Origin: Corvus cornix cornix
Taxonomy: Eukaryota; Chordata; Aves; Passeriformes; Corvidae
Assembly (NCBI RefSeq): GCF_000738735.6
Contig: NC_046332.1
Location: 112,460,518-112,524,517, forward strand
Direction of reading: 5' to 3'
DNA length: 64,000 bases
Part shown: piece by piece, positions 35,291 through 48,930 of the stretch
Layout of the letters: each line of letters starts with the position of its first letter
Numbering within the stretch: position 1 is the stretch's first letter
Notes under the pieces: generated by a model
The model's database searches: none
What the model was told of the DNA's origin: nothing
What the model saw: the letters and a program-made list of their open reading frames with translations, nothing else
Program-made: the position numbers and the translations under genes

Positions 35291-38200
35291 ATTGTGTCTT
35301 CACACTGCATTACAAGAGAAAATACACTCTTTCCAAATATACTCCAAACAGAAACCTTCTGTAACAACACACATGCCTTGTTGCAATCTTCACCTACACT
35401 TCCAAACCAGCACCAATTCCTATTGACTGCAGAGCATTTGAGAGCTCCCTGGGCTGGAGCTTGTTTTATTCATGCTCTGAATCCAGGAGTATCAAGGAAG
35501 GGCAGAACTGCCCTATTCATCAGGCTATTAAAGTGTGTCTTCAGAGCACTCAGGGGCCGTGTGTGCCAGGTCCCATGGTGGTATTTCAGACAGGCACAAT
35601 GCAAACAGATGGTGCCTCAAGGATAATACACACTCTTGGTTACAAGAAAATGCAACAATCCAACATAATGCAAAACTGGGGAATAGGACTGGGACAAAAG
35701 GAGTGAGGAGAGCAAGTTCCACATGGTTCTCCATGTCTTTATGCAATAAAAAACATCTGCATATTAACATGAAATAACAGCTCTGGACGCATTTATGTTT
35801 TCGTCCCTCTCCAATTTTTTCCTAATGTCCCTGTCCCTCTGACATATGTTGCAATCCTATTGTGAAACCAGTAATTTTCTAAAATGTCTGAAAAATAGCA
35901 GGTGGGCATGACACGAAAAGGCTAAACACCATCATTTGGGACTGGTTCCAAAGGAGATGTATATTGCACATACTAAAAAAAGAAAAAGGGAAAGGGAAAA
36001 TGGTCAGTAAAAAAAAAAAGCAGACTTTTCTATTTACTTCTAAGATCATACATACCCTGAACTGGGAAAGCTGCATCCTCTTGGACTGCTGCCTGGACAA
36101 CCCTTGTGATGCTCCTCAGTTATGCTGGGAGCCTGGCTGGTGCCAAGGCAATGGCAGGGAGGTGTCTCTGCTGTTCTGGGGAACCAGCAGGAGCTGCAGA
36201 GACTGACACAGGCAGCACAACACACCCAAGCAAAATGGTTCATTAATGTGCAACTGCTGCTGGTGCTGCAAGCTGAGAACCTCAGCTTCCCCCTCACCTT
36301 ACCCCTCAAAGCTCACATTTAACCCTGCTGTTTAGGCTTGTCTGCTTTTTATAGAGCTCCCCTTCCTTTCAGTTTGTGAAACCATGCCATCTTTTGTACC
36401 TATTCCCTAATCCATGCAAGAGCACACGTCCAGTCTCAGAACATGCTTGTCTTCACGGCTGACAAAGTCAAACGTCGCAGCAATCACACGTTGGGTTTGC
36501 TTGGCAATTTTAGCAACTGCTTCTCTTACATTTCTCCAAAGGTGCAGTAATGAAGCCCAGGGTTTGGTTTACACCAGGAAGAGAAGATACAGAGATCTCC
36601 TATTTCCCTGCATCCTGCCTGGATGCCATTTCCCAAAGACTTAGTTTTTCTGAGGAAAAGTGTAGCCCAACAGAGCTGCCAAAGAAAAGCCCACCATGTT
36701 ATGTGATGGGAAAACTTTGGGGAATTTCATGAAGCAACCAAGTGGGAAAGCTGAAGGGTTTAACAGAATGTCTATAATACCAGTCATTTTGTGAAAACAT
36801 CCAAACACTTATTCTAAACAAAAGCAAACACCTAGTCTAGACTTACAAATACTCCATCTTTAAATTCCAATACTTTATGTTCCTATGACAGATTTTAGGA
36901 TTATATAACTTGCCAAGTAACATAGTCCATATCTTCGTCACACCACACCTGGTTTTCTGTACTAGCAGATGTCATGCAAGTATCAAAACATATGTACCAG
37001 GAGAAGAACTTAAAATGCCATCAGTGGGAAGATCAGCATAGCTGAGTTCATGAGCTGGAAACAAGGCAATCTATCTCTAGATCTGCTTTCTTGCAAAAAA
37101 AGCCCTCAGGATTCATAAGGTGTAAGGACAGTGCTCATGGAGATGGCTGTATCACTCTGTGTCTGAAACCAAAAAATCTGCATTCAAAGACAGGAGTAAT
37201 CAAAAAGGGGTTTGTTTTGCTTTCGTTACTTGAAAGGTACTTGTAAGTGAAATACAGCATGTCTAATTGTAGATGAAAGAGAAAACAGGGATTTCCTTCT
37301 GGTGTTATCAATGTTAAACACAGGACAAGAAACAGAATACATCGGGACATCTTGATCTTCTGCAGAGGAACATTTCTCCTCCTAAATCCTCCAGTTCCTA
37401 ACTCAGGCATTGTCAATGCTGTTACCCTGAAATTCTTCACACTGCAATGCATGGCACTCACTGCTTTGTAGTCCTGTTCCTGTTTTTGCCATCCCCTCCA
37501 CTGTTAATTCATTCCTGTGTTGTTTCAGCCATTCTCTTTTAGTGGGGAAGGAGCTACAGAAAACAGTAAGGAAGGACTCCACTCATCAGGACCCTTTAAT
37601 TTCTCCTGTTATGTTGTAAAACTGCAAAGCCCTAAATGGAACAGTTTAATGGAAGAGGCCAAGAAACCAGCCTGTGTGCGCGCTTAAATGGAGAGGAGCA
37701 GAACCTGCAGCATCTCTGCAAATAATGCCCCTGGCAAGAAGTGAGTGTAGTTTCAGAGACTCTGGCTCTTTTGCTATTCCCTAATAAATATATGAGAAGC
37801 ACAGCACCAATGGTCAGCCAGGCAGAACACACACCAGAACAAAATTTATGATTAAACAGGCAAACCAAGCAGCATTTACATTTCTGAGTCTACAAATCTG
37901 CTCATGCACTGGAGCAAGAGTAACAACAATGAAGCCCATAAACAAACCTACTCACAGGGAGCAGGACAGAGAGAAGAAAGGTGGAGCTTTTGCTGTCTTG
38001 TTGGGAAGAAAGGACATAGAAGACACACGCTTTTGACAGGAGTAAACACAAAGCCAACTATGAACTGCCGTGACTCCTGTGACAGAATAGAGGCTTGGAC
38101 TAGAAGTTAAGCAGCAAAATATGAGCTGCATGCTCATGTTACTGACCCAAGAACTCACACATCAACACATAACTTGGAGTTGTTAAAAGTTCATTCATTA

Positions 38201-38855
38201 AAGGCACATTTGTGGCTCATTTACTCCAGCCAACAGGAGAGGTTCTGGTTTGTAAAGCAGACAGGCGAGATCCAACCTTGCGAAAGGCATGCAGACAGCA
38301 AGAGGAGATAAACTTATGGGAAAAAAATCATGCTCTGCACAGACCCTTGCACAGAACAAGGTAAAGGACCAGCAGCTGGCTCAGAGTGGAGGTGTTGCAG
38401 TACAAAGCACCATCCACACAAGGCAATACAAAAAGCAAGGTGAAAAACACCCTGCCCAGGAGCAGCAGGGGCAAGGAGCCTAAATGACCTCCTCTGGTCA
38501 GAAGGGGCAGAGTAAATAGGCAATCAAAAGTCTCCATGATGGAAAGGATAGGAAGATTTAAAAGTCCATAACTGGGGCAGAATAAAAGTCCACATTTCTC
38601 AAGTCAACTCTTTGCCCAGATATTAGGCAAACAGCAGGAAAGAAAAGTCCAGAGCACCACAAAAAGCAGAAAGGTGGTTTAAGGTGTACACTTCTACTTT
38701 CTTCCTTGTCTTCTACTAAATATAATATTAAGTCTTATTGTTTAATTATGGAACACAACAGTGGTTCTGGATAAGACACTCAATCAGGACTATGGTTTAA
38801 TTTATTATCGTTTCTGTTGTCTTGCAAAATGATGTTGGCAAATTATTTTCTTCTC
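35290..38855. other. Noncoding DNA, no gene seen
   Basis: Overlapping frames occur at 35294-35777 (plus, up to 110 codons), 36046-36322 (both strands) and 37135-37461 (minus, 108 codons). None has a domain pattern, and plus and minus frames shadow each other. No repeat family is recognised. An A10 run (36009-36018) lies in a purine-rich stretch. Confidence 0.5.
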
Positions 38856-39083
38856 TGCACCACTATTTCACCTCCTAAATTTGGCTATTCTTGAATACTT
38901 AGATAAGAGAAATTTCCTGTCAAGGAAAAACTCCTGTGAGTTTTTACAGTGCCTGTATAATGGGACTTTGCACCACTATTTCACCTCCTAAATTTGGCTA
39001 TTCTTGAATACTTAGATAAGAGAAATTTCCTGTCAAGGAAAAACTCCTGTGAGTTTTTACAGTGCCTGTATAATGGGACTTTG
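38856..39083. repeat. Exact 113-bp tandem duplication
   Basis: Bases 38856-38968 are repeated without a single difference at 38969-39081, and the identity continues two bases further (TG, 39082-39083) before the copies diverge. The unit begins TGCACCACTATTTCACC and ends TAATGGGACTT. It is unique-looking noncoding sequence, not a simple repeat. Complete identity means a very recent duplication or an artefact of assembly. The unit length is not a multiple of three, and there is no coding frame here to affect. Confidence 0.97.
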
Positions 39084-40980
39084 ACCCTAACTTACCCCTC
39101 AAGGTGCTACTGAATTTGAAAATGGTCACTTACACATTTTGCAATGCCTGAATGAACCCACTGCTGCAGATGGAGCCTCATATTAATGTAGAAAAAGTAG
39201 GTTATTTTACCAAAGAAAGATTATTTGTAAACGAGGCAGAACCAGTCAGCTGATGTGACAGAACACCCCAATATGGGGACAATAATGACTACACCGTGCA
39301 GGATTGGTTTCATGGTGTGTGAACACAAATTCAGCACCTGAATCTGCAGTACTGCCTGGAGCTTTGCTGTTGTTTCATGTTGTGGTCGTTTCTCATGACT
39401 TTCTGCATGAGTGAGACCCCAAAGTGCCTTTTGAAACAGGGACCTAATCACTATAAAGAAAAAAGCTTTAACTTATATATATATATGTATGTGCATATGT
39501 GTGTGTGTGTGTATGTGTGTGCACGTGCATTCCCATCAGTACTAATTACGATTTTTTCCACATAATTTAGGAGATAAGGTGCCAAGTATGAAGGAGAGGA
39601 GGAGGCAGCTGGGTAGAAAGCAGAGGGATCTTTGTGTCCGATCAGAAAGCAGAGCTGGTGGCACTTCTTCTACAGCTTCACTCAGTTGCCTTGGTGGAGA
39701 CCTCCTACATAAAGGAGTCCAGTAGCACTTCAAAATACCACCATGGGAGACAGGAAGACGGTGAGGAAACAAATATGTAGAAAAGGTAACTGGAAACCAG
39801 ATGAAAAAGCAATATAAAAACACAGTATGTCTGTGGTCTCCACTGTTTTTATTCCTCTTACAATCTGTGACATTAGGAAAACTGATTTATAGCTCGATCT
39901 GTTCATTATTAACAACAATAGACCAAATTCCTGGTCTTCAGAAGAAGCTACCACCTCTATAAATGAAGCTACTGTGAAGTATCTCCTTTTTTCCTCACTT
40001 TGGAGTTCATTTGTCTCTGATAAATAGCTGTTGATGCAAGATAACAAATGCTCTATTCTTTCACACCTTTCCTACATCACAGGGTAGGTGAAGGAAGAGG
40101 GGCAGGTGATAGGGATTAGGGAGTGCAGCAGGTCAGTGAGATCACTTCAGGTGACAGAAAGGGTATTTCCAGCTATGGACCAATAACAAGAGATGAAAAG
40201 GGGATTTCTGACATTGTGGATACCATTTCAAATCACTTGCATTTATTAAAAAAAAAAATCAACCACACAAAATTCAAGAGACCTTGAGGTGTGCCAAGGA
40301 CTTATTCACTGTGTGACTGCAACCAAGTTCATTCCCTTCCAGACACTTCTGTTTGCTTTGTCTTACCCATTTCATTTCTTTGGGGCAGGGAATATTTCCT
40401 TGTCTGTGTTTTCACAGAAATCAGAGCAAGAGCACTCCGGTCTTGAGTGATATCCCTTGCTGATATTTTAATAACAATATCTAAAGACCCATTTGGAGCA
40501 GATGGGCTCAAAGTCTTCCAATAAGCAAAGAAGTTAAATGCTGGTTTTGGTTAAGAGCACTTTGAATAAATGCAGGGCTCTGAACCCACAGACAGCTCGA
40601 CAGAACCAATTTAACCACTGGTAGCCCCTCAGGTGAGAAATGTAATCTGCTCCCATAAAACAGTTGCAGCATTTCCTTCCACACAAAACTCTGCTGCCTA
40701 CAGCAATTCCTCACCAGTCTGCACAAAACTCAGCTGACCTACAGATGCTGCTGAGCCTGGGGCCAGGGAGGCAGGAAAATGGTACTGAAGCAGTTGCATG
40801 GAAGAAAAACTGAGAGAAAAAAAACCCAGAAATGAACCATTCAAGCAAATAATTTTAAAAAATCATGAAAACACAAGTATGTTGGGAAATGCAACACACG
40901 GAGGGACCTCTCAGAAAATAAGCAGAGCAAGTTCTTTTTTTTTCAATTAAGCAAAAGAATAGCAACTACTTCAAAGGAGA
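39084..40980. other. Noncoding DNA with one microsatellite
   Basis: Apart from the TA/TG repeat at 39474-39530 nothing is identifiable. Frames of up to 105 codons on the minus strand (39542-40047) have no recognisable content. Confidence 0.5.
39474..39530. repeat. Compound TA/TG microsatellite
   Basis: About six TA units pass into TATG and then into TG units with interruptions (TATG, GCACG). Purine-pyrimidine alternation is unbroken over some 55 bases, the sequence type that can adopt Z-DNA. It begins 390 bases after the tandem duplication. Confidence 0.95.
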
Positions 40981-42000
40981 TACTTAAACAGAAGTTCAAT
41001 GCACCCCACGTTTAATTATTTTATGTAGTTTCCAAGCTCACCTACTTTATTACCAATGCAAAAATGGTGGGATTTTCAACATTTAGTAGTTATGAGTATT
41101 ACGTATTTTACCATTAGAGTCCATTCACAGGATTTTCTTTATTTGTGCCTCACAACTGATTCTTTAAAGTGTGTAATGTATACTCATTAAAAATGCTGGT
41201 TGACCAATGACCCCATATTCAGTAAAGGGGAGGGGGAAATGAAGATATTACAGACCAATTATCTATTTAGAATTAGCTTTCCCAATCTAGGTTTATCTCC
41301 ACATTTTCAACTGATTTCCTTATACAGATCCCACTGCTTGCTCATCCCTAGACCCAAAGCAAATTCTGTGCCCATTTCACTTAATTCCTTCACATGTTTA
41401 TTCATTCCAACACTAATTTTTTTGCACTTCTGACACTTTGCAAGATGTTTTCATTTTTTCAGGTGATGTGAATTGTGCCATTCATTCTGCTGACCTTTAC
41501 AAAAGTGAGAAGAACCTTCATTTTTACGTCTCCCATTAACATTCAAAATGTCTGCGCCAGGTTTCCTCTAGCCAGGTAAATGCTGCTGAGAAGATTAAAT
41601 GGTCTACTTAATTTGCTGATTCCAGCAGAGTCATTCAGACTCACTTAAGGTACCCACATTTAAACCAAATGATTCATACAGTGACAGTGAAAACCAGAGG
41701 AATTCCTAATTATTAGCTAAAGTGTTAGTGGTAATGTAAAAAGATTGTAGATGGCGACAAGGAATTTTAGTTTGTTGGGTCAGCCTTTTTTGGGGGGGTT
41801 AAAGCATCGTAGCAAACCACAGCTAATAACTTTGCTTTATTAGCTGCTTCTGGTTTTCAGCTGCTGTAAGTTTTAGTTGTCAGCATCCTTCCTTGCCCCA
41901 CAGATTGAGGCTGAGTAGGTTGGATACTCCTGACAGGAATTTATTTTTGGCTGCACTTTTGAAATAGCTGCTATATTCTTTCATTTTTGTTTGCTCTATT
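40980..42000. promoter_or_regulatory. Candidate conserved noncoding block
   Basis: Two coherent parts (about 40985-41185 and 41520-41900) are AT-rich, unique and dense in homeodomain-type words, such as TTTAATTATTTTATG near 41011 and CCTAATTATTAGCTAA near 41706. A mononucleotide step T6G7 lies at 41786-41798. No open frame covers the block; the one at 41200-41433 (77 codons) lies between the parts. Regulatory function is inferred from texture only. Confidence 0.3.
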
Positions 42001-45000
42001 CTGAAGTCCTTTCCTGGTTCTTGAGTGTTTTTGAAATGCCCAGTTTTCTTAAAAGAGGTTACTTAAGTCTCCCTCACATCTAATGGGATGTGAAACCTGG
42101 AAAAAGAGAAATTGTTTCTATGCATTTTGCTGTATCTCTGAGAATATAAAATACTCTTCCATTTCTATAGCACTTTTTACAGGCATCACAAAAAAGAGCA
42201 CTCTTTACTGCAATATTAAATAAAATTACTGTTAAACAGAGAACTGACTTCACCCTCTCCTGAATTTATAAGGAGTAACTACAGCTAACTGCTCTTTCTC
42301 GATGTCACACCAATCAGTCTCTGGAGGATCAGAAAACCCTTTGGAGAATTATTTTTCTTTCCTGGAATGCTTCAAGCAAAGCTTCTGGGAGAAGGAGACA
42401 GACCGTAGTCTTAGGTGGCTTTCGAGTCTCACATCCACATCTCACCCAAACATCTGAGCTGGAAATTTGGCTGAAGTGGCTCACAAAAGCCACGTCAATA
42501 ATCAAATAGAAATCCCTGGGCCAGTGCAAGGGGCCAGCTGGGGCTGTGTTTTGTGCCTTATGCATTAGATGCTCTAATGGTTCAGATACTCGTGAGGAGA
42601 CTGTGTTTATGTCCTCACAGTCTTTTGAAGACACACAACAATTTTCTAGTCCTGGCCTGAGTCAGCTCCCAGGCAGAGGAGCACATTTATAGGCTGGTGT
42701 TGTATTCAAGCAAATAGTGGCAAGTGCAGGGACCCAGTAGCAGCCCTACATCCATGAAATCAAACCTACAGGCAGAAAAAGTCTCATTAATATGAAATCC
42801 TACCAGGAGGATTATGAAGACATCTGCAGTAAGACAGCTGTCACAATATTTACTTTACATATGACAGAAAAAAAACCCCCAAAACGTTTTAGACACTCTT
42901 AAATTGTAACATCTTAATTTGATAATAGCAATTTATATTAAACATGCTGATAGAAGTTTGAGAACAGAGTAATTTAGAAAGAATCAGGTTGCATCCAACA
43001 TTACGATTTCAATAGAAATAAAATGTTATTTAACAAATCTAGAGTAAATCAAGTCAATTTATCACTGATGCCACATACTGTGAGTTTTCAGCAGAAAAAA
43101 AAACCCCATAATTTCTTGGGGAAAAACGGGATTTTAGTAGATGCCTGAAGGGAACTCTCACTTCTCCAGCACAGCCAGTTCTGGTTTAGTTTGTGCTAAA
43201 CTCGTGCATATATTTACAAAATAACACCACTGTCGAATACAGATACATTGAGGAGAAGGTTGGGGTGGGGGAAGTCCTGGAAATAAAGCACTCTAATTGA
43301 AATTGCTTTTGGCAGGAGATAGGTGGGAAGCTTAATAGTATAATATCTACCACACAAGTCCCATTTATTAAATTCCCTAAGTCTGGCAGGCAGGTCTCAG
43401 TCAGTTCAAAACATCAGCTGAGACACAGTCGGTTTGCTTCCTCTCAGCCTTGATGCAAAAACATCAAGACAAATAATTTTCTTGCAGAAGAATTATTGTA
43501 TTGGTGTATCTATTACACTCTGCTGGAAGAGAACATTACCACAGAATCAGCCTCTTCTGTTTGGACTCATCAGAAAACCAGGCAGAAATCATAATAAGCA
43601 CGAGCCAAATAAGCCATGTAAAATTACAGTTGCAGAGGAGTTTATCATATATCGCTCCACTTTGCCTGAGGCTCAGGAAGTTTCAGGTTTTCTGCTCTGA
43701 AGTAACTTCTCAGCCAGGATATATAAGGGTCTATAAAAAATAGCACTTTTGAATATATATCTGTTACACACATTTTGAAAACCATGACAGAGGAACAAAG
43801 ACAAAAAGAGGTGTTTGTTCCGAGTCAGCAGCAAGTATCTCCCATTTACTCATGATTTTTAACTTGTGTTTGGGGAAATGTCCTTCTGAGACAAACCAGC
43901 CCTTCCATCCACCCCCTGCTTTTCTACTTTCTAGAAGAAACTTCCACTGTCTTTTGCCATTACCAGTGTTATTTCCAGGTATCTGAAAGTTCAAATGGTC
44001 TCATGCCATGAGAGGTATTTTCTTCTTTCATCCCATCCTGAATAAGCATATCCTCTGTCTGGTCTATAATGTTCATTTTGGCTGAAGTTCTTCCTTCCTA
44101 TCTCCCCCTTAAGCACAGACACGCTTTTTCTATGTTTCAGGTCTTAAAATCTGTCACTTAACAAAGAGCTGAGAACAGGAGAAAAGGAAAGAATAAAAGC
44201 TGGTTTGTTCCACTGTGGAAATCCTTCATATTCTGTTCTAAGAGGGTCTCCTACCTCAGTTATTTACCAATTCCAGATGTTTCCGCAAGAGGATTAATCC
44301 TGCCCCCCCACCCCCAATGAACTTAATTGTTCCATAGCATCCTGCAGGATATGGAGAGGGGAAAAAGAGGGTATTTTCTTCTTGACCCTGAGCTGCAAAA
44401 CAATTTGTACCCTGAATTTGGGAACAGACGGTTTCTCCAATGCTCCCACAGTGTAAACATGAGCTATTCTCTGCCTTCAGACTGTCTCATTTCATTAAAG
44501 ACATCAAACCGATTTTATTCAATGATATAACAGGAGCGAACTCCTAAACTGCCCACTCATGTTGGTTTCTATCCTAAATTTTCTCAACAGGCATTTGGGA
44601 GGTTTTTCATTTTCAGACATCTGTAATTTACTCTGTAAAGTGATAAAGTCACAAGTAAGACAAACAAAGCAGTGTATGAACAGCTTAAACCTGGCTGGTA
44701 GAGCTAGCTGGCAATACATAATGCATTTTTTCAGCAAGTAGACTGCAGAAATCTTGCTTCATTTACTTCAAGAATGCACTGTGAACTTATTGAATGTAGC
44801 ATATCTCTGGAGCCTGAATACACTTCAGATATAGCTTAATTACCCGTGCTGTTCACAGGCACAGCTCAGTTCAATAGAACCTCATGAAAAAAACCCAGTG
44901 GTGAAATTTAAAACACTAAAGGAAGATGGAGTGTGCTCTGGTGATGGTATTTTTTTCTTGTAACACCCAAAGAGCATCATGTGCTGTGATGCTATAGAAC

Positions 45001-45447
45001 ATTCAGCACCAGGTTATGACTGAGGTAGTTGGGATACACTCAGTGTTTTTAAAAACCTAACATTACTCCTCTACCTACAATCTATAAAAACTCTTAGCTC
45101 ATACCTACATTTTTGTGCTCCTTTAGCACACAGCTACCCTGTACCCCCTCATCAGGAATCACACAACCCATGGGGATCACCTGGACTCCACAGGAATTCC
45201 CCTGCCACCACAAATTCAAGCTACCCATTTGCAGAGCACCTCGAAAGATCAGCCACACTTTGGAGACTAAAAGGTGAGGCTGTCATACACAATAGGGATG
45301 TAAGATCAGACTTTAACCTCTTCAGTACAGATTTTTCCTTTCAAAAGTTTCTACTTCCTAAATAAATAACCTGTAAGAAGCATATATGGGGTTATAGAAC
45401 ATGGCTTCTGGGAAAGCAGCTGCCCCACCAGCCCACTTTTGAGTTTC

Positions 45448-45450
<3 letters not shown>
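42000..45450. other. Noncoding DNA, no gene seen
   Basis: No gene or named repeat. A twelve-base palindrome AGGATTAATCCT (44290-44301) combines two facing bicoid-type homeodomain sites (TAATCC). Several A-run/C-run words (A8C5 near 42870, A9C4 near 43097) recur without obvious cause. Frames reach 101 codons (minus 42329-42634) but show nothing. Confidence 0.5.

Positions 45451-45478
<28 letters not shown>
45451..45478. repeat. (TC)14 microsatellite
   Basis: Fourteen perfect TC units. Pure pyrimidine on this strand; likely length-variable. Confidence 0.97.
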
Positions 45479-45479
<1 letters not shown>

Positions 45480-45481
<2 letters not shown>

Positions 45482-48400
45482 TGGTCTCCATTATTTCCAG
45501 GAATTTTTTTCAATGAATGCCGAACAGTAGGAGTTATTTACCATAATTTCTCATTAATTAAGTGCAGAACTATAATCAGTTAGAACCACTAAAGCACAGC
45601 ATACTTGAGTTATTTTATGTTCTCTTCCCCAAAAAGGCCAATAAAAATAAAGAAATCAAGAGGCAGGACTGAAGAGTAATTAGTGATTTTGAGTTCCCAA
45701 AAGGAAAAAGCTTAAAGTCTGTTGTCAATATCTTTTCTCTGTAAATCAGGTTCTTAGAAAATCCCTCCAATTAGAAACATACATCCAGGTATAAACCCTC
45801 CTCTCTTCCAGATTTATAAATAAATATGCATAGCTAGATTTATATCTCTTTACCTTGCACTAGTAGAAACAGCTTTTAGAAACAATTAAATGATTAACTA
45901 ATTAACATAACAGCTCACCATTAACAGAATTTTTAGTCTTACATTGAGAAGTAGCAGAGTGGAAAATTATCATTCTGTTGCCAGCAGAGCACCAGGAAGC
46001 TCTTCAGAAGCAGTGTGAAATGAAAAAATTCACTTTCTTACCCGAGGGGTGCTTTTTTTCCCTCTCATTATCACCCAAGTCAGTACTGCAGAAGAGATAA
46101 ATGTCTAAGAAAGAGAATTACTTTATGGATTAACTACAAGCAACTTTCTCGACATATTGCCATTCTAAGCTGGATACTGGTTCTGATTTCACTGGGCAGG
46201 AGAAGGAGAAATGTCATTAAAACCAGAGAAATTGTCTCAGCACAAAGCAGAGAGAAGAGCATCCCTTCCTTGGCACCTACATCTGCCTCCCTGTGCTGGG
46301 TGATGGAGACCAGCTTCCCCCAAACTGGAGCAAGACATTTTGGTGGGGACTGTGGGCTATTTTTATTTGCCTTTTAATTTGGAGTCGTTATGTTTCACAT
46401 TTTAAAGAAAACCCAAGAGTTTGTCTTTTTCTTGTTGAAATGCGAGTTAAAATACACAATTGCATGACACCAAGTTGCTGACATCATACACATCACATGA
46501 TGTCACGCACGCTGTCAACACGGTGCCACATTTGTGCAAAAGTAAAAAACAGCCTTTTACAGAAACATCTCACATTTTCCCTGCCACATGGCTCTTCTCC
46601 TTTTCTTTTATACATATAACATGCATAATTTACTTTCCTGTGCAAATAAATCCCAGCCTTTATTCAACCCCTCTGGTTGCACCTATTTATAAAGGATTAA
46701 TTCAAAGGCATACAAACTTTTTTTCACAATTTCCTGTTCAAGACCTCCCTGTAACACCTTCTAAATGACAGCAAATAACTTCCCAAATACCTGCTTTTAA
46801 CCTTACACAAATTAAGCAGAAACAACACCACCCCACCACAAATTAAACGGAAACAACACCACCTCCACACCCCACATATGTTTATTTTTTCCTCATGTAA
46901 GGCAAACCCATTCAGGCTGTGAGCTGTCAAACACGCTGCGTTCCTTGGTTAAGAAAGGAAAAAAATAAAGATGCGTTGCGTTTTGCCAGGATGGCAAAGT
47001 ACTGTGCTTCTCACTGATTATAACACTGCAGTCCTAAATCCACTGTTACCACTCTTTTTAATATTTTATTCAGTATTTTATGATCAGCCAGTGATCAAAG
47101 GTGGAAATCCCTTACTCTTTTGCATAATCATATTCAGCTACATTTTTTCCATGGGGCTGGGCCATTTTTGCAGGGAGTCCAGCAGAAGTTCCACTGGAAG
47201 ATTCCCTATACTGGCATTTAAAGAGAGTTTTGTTTTCATTACGGCATTTAAATCACCCTTCTATTTCCTACTCTGATTGTTGGATCACACTCCAAAGGAC
47301 ATAACATGTGGCAGTAATATTTTGCAGCAAAATAGAAGAAAGAAGATATTTGAGTCAATTCAAACAAATACATCCTCTAGCAAAAACCCAACAACTTTCT
47401 TCTTAGTTACACTTTTCCCCAATTGCCTGTAATTCCTTAGGGTTGGAAGACCTGTCCAAGCAAAAGCCATGGATTGCCATCACTGCTGGCTGGGTCGTCT
47501 TTGCTCTGCAGTCCTTAAAGGACATGGTGGATGGGGACCAATCTAGAAGTGATAAGCATTAAGGTTTAAAATCAAAAGATGTGGTGAGGTGATTTACTTA
47601 ATTCAGTTGTGACTCTTTGGATTTTTGCACCCATAACAACACTCAGCCAATTAAAATGGGTCTCATACATTTATCTCTAGATAAAACGTTGTTAGCTCCG
47701 TTTTGCTCCACTGCAAAAAGCCCACTGCTAAGAAACCCTGAAATGCATTTCTCTGAGCTATCCTCTACATTAAATCAGGCACAGGCTTCTTGCTGAAAAA
47801 GAAGAACATGGGAGTATCATACTGTAAAAAATACTGATGTTATTTAAAAAAGTAGTACTACAAAGGATAGCACCTTCGCAGCAGGATGCTCCTCGTATAA
47901 ATGAAATAACCCAATGTCATTACTAACACATTCCTTCTTTCAGAAATCTCTCAAGCTCTATATATTGCATAACATTGTTTCTTAAATTTGAACAAGCTAA
48001 AACTCACCTGCCAACACCTCTGAATTCACAAGGATCATGAAGAGCCATTATCTATGATGTAGGAGATCTCTAGAGATGATGTATAGAGTTTTGAGATCCA
48101 CTTCTGCTTTTGCTTGGTTTGACACACTACTCCTCCAGTGCTCCCCCGTTTTCTAAATTGATTAAATCAGCCTGACTGATGGCAAAAGGGTCGGGACAGC
48201 AACACAGACATTAGACAGACAGAATAAAATCCACCAAAGGAGTATTTTGTGACACACCAAATACTGCTGACACTGAACACATACTGCATTGTGGTGTCAG
48301 TTAAAATTTCTTAAGTTGTACTTCTAAAATTACACTTAGAATAGCCCTATTTCCAGCTGAAGAAAGAAGCTGGGTGCTACAAAAAACCATTATAAGAATG

Positions 48401-48930
48401 ATAAGAAGTGCAAGAAAAATTTATTGCTTAGAAAAGCAAGGCACCTCCTCAGACCTGAACTTACTGAATAGAAGCACTGGAAGGGCAGATTGTGAGGAAG
48501 GACAGCACTGCAGGGCCAGAATTTGTAGCATTCCTTTACTGCAATTGATTCCATGACAGTCCCTGCTTTACTATGCTGCAAACATGGGTTTTCTCAATCT
48601 ACTGAAGATCAGGACTGTACCCACACTGCAACCAGCACATCCCAGTGGAGCTGGGAGCCTCTGTTTCCCAGTCTTTTCAGCCAGGAATACAAGTGTTCAT
48701 CCTCCAGTTCTAGTCAGCATTTACCTAAACTGCAGGAGATACAGGGAAAACCATCCAAAATCCTGTGTAACTCTATTCTCTCTCCAGGAGCTTGTAAGTA
48801 GCAACCTTCCTTCCACCACCCCAGGCACGCTGACACTGTTTTAAATGGCATTGCTCTCACTGTTTTTCTAACCTGCCGTATGGATTTTACAGCCACCACC
48901 ACTTCAGCTCTGTGTTTGGATTAACCCACA
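45480..48930. other. Noncoding DNA, no gene seen
   Basis: No coding exon recognised. The plus frames at 46460-46768 (102 codons) and 46971-47276 (101) are rich in Phe, Ile, Ser and Leu, as expected from AT-rich noncoding DNA. A diverged 31-base tandem pair lies at 46808-46869. Confidence 0.5.
46808..46869. repeat. 31-base tandem pair, diverged
   Basis: Copies at 46808-46838 and 46839-46869 share CAAATTAA, GAAACAACACCACC and flanking C/A-rich bases with a few differences (GCA against ACG; CCACC against TCCAC). This is an older duplication than the exact one at 38856. Confidence 0.8.

Noticed and set aside
47430..47560. GGGTTGGAAGACC suggesting another CR1 fragment
   Set aside because: Only about a dozen bases fit and the neighbouring CR1 boxes (ATCATCTAGTCC, the CCAACCCCC end) are missing.
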